Assembly: GCF_000143415.4 (NCBI RefSeq) | Contig: NW_003314352.1 | Location: 632,402-696,401 of the forward strand | Reading direction: 5' to 3' | DNA length: 64,000 nt | Source: Selaginella moellendorffii | Lineage: Eukaryota; Streptophyta; Lycopodiopsida; Selaginellales; Selaginellaceae | Shown here: positions 63,835 through 64,000 of the stretch, piece after piece | Numbering within the stretch: the first letter of the stretch is position 1 | How the letters are laid out: each line of letters opens with the position of its first letter | Position numbers and translations under genes: made by a program | Notes under the pieces: generated by a model | What the model was told of the DNA's origin: nothing | What the model saw: only the letters and a program-made list of their open reading frames with translations | Database searches by the model: none

Positions 63835-64000
63835 TTTCATCATTCAGATTAGGATGGTTATTTGTTGTCTTGCATATATTATAAGGGTATAGAGTTCTAT
63901 TGGTGTTTCACTATATAAACTTTTATATAGTTATTTTTCAATATTACTAACTGAGTTGAGTTTACCTTCATGATTATCACGAGCTACTAATGCTAGGTCC

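Larger units (their letters stand above)
59456..63890 (+). mobile_element. Decayed Ty3/gypsy LTR retrotransposon
   Basis: Remnants in the right order on the plus strand define one element: a gag-like region (from about 59456), a CCHC zinc knuckle (60095-60136, pattern CCICDKIGHTYWRC), reverse transcriptase (61466-62230), and integrase (63545-63834). It is split by a nested Cassandra insertion and carries many stops. No intact LTR of its own was recognised; its right end is probably beyond the window. The frames are too broken for activity. Confidence 0.75.

Overview
The window is nuclear DNA of a land plant, most probably a lycophyte close to Selaginella moellendorffii. Reasons: plant-only genes (WRKY, LHY clock gene, plant cryptochrome, NYC1, PsbP-domain lumenal protein, DYW-type PPR editing factor), very short introns (mostly 45-80 bases), high gene density with head-to-head and tail-to-tail genes tens to hundreds of bases apart, and GATCGATCG-rich spacers. 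The species is an inference. Exon models below were built by hand from GT/AG (occasionally GC/AG) borders and reading-frame continuity; where I call a model consistent, exon lengths close in frame.

Layout. 0.5-9.3 kb: WRKY IIb factor (+), eIF5A (-), DOMON/cytochrome b561 protein (+), PsbP-domain protein (-) sharing a 50-base promoter with a small membrane protein (+), and an intronless SAMHD1/VEN4-like dNTPase (+). 9.3-11.9 kb: gene-free, very AT-rich. 11.9-16.3 kb: MCM9 helicase (-) head to head with a DUF155/RRG protein (+) whose 5' end is lost in a 100-N gap. 16.4-21.8 kb: tRNA-Gln, gene fragments, two tandem paralogues of an unrecognised secreted family (-), a 48-base tandem repeat, tRNA-Leu. 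21.9-29.2 kb: mitochondrial ATP synthase delta (+), THUMPD1/Tan1 homologue (-), plastid ATP synthase delta (-), NYC1 (+), Sec14-like protein (-). 29.2-38.6 kb: cryptochrome (-), Hv1-type proton channel (+), HDC1/Rxt3 (+), and two tandem glycine-rich RNA-binding proteins (+). 39.5-55.8 kb: EID1-like F-box (+), pectinesterase (-), TPR protein (-), an unidentified basic protein (-), LHY (-), formiminotransferase-like protein (+), and a PPR-DYW factor with an OSB-type PDF motif at its N terminus (+). 55.9-64 kb: decayed DNA dominated by a Ty3/gypsy element (gag knuckle, RT, integrase), a large inverted repeat, and an intact Cassandra-type TRIM carrying 5S-rRNA-like LTRs.

Functional themes are coincidental neighbours rather than an operon-like system: light and clock (CRY, LHY, EID1-like F-box), chloroplast (PsbP-like, plastid ATP synthase delta, NYC1), organelle gene expression (PPR, glycine-rich RNA-binding proteins), genome maintenance (MCM9, SAMHD1-like). 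The most unusual items are the PDF-PPR-DYL fusion, the nested Cassandra element, the long inverted repeat, the Hv1 channel lacking the first S4 arginine, and the tandem unknown secreted proteins.
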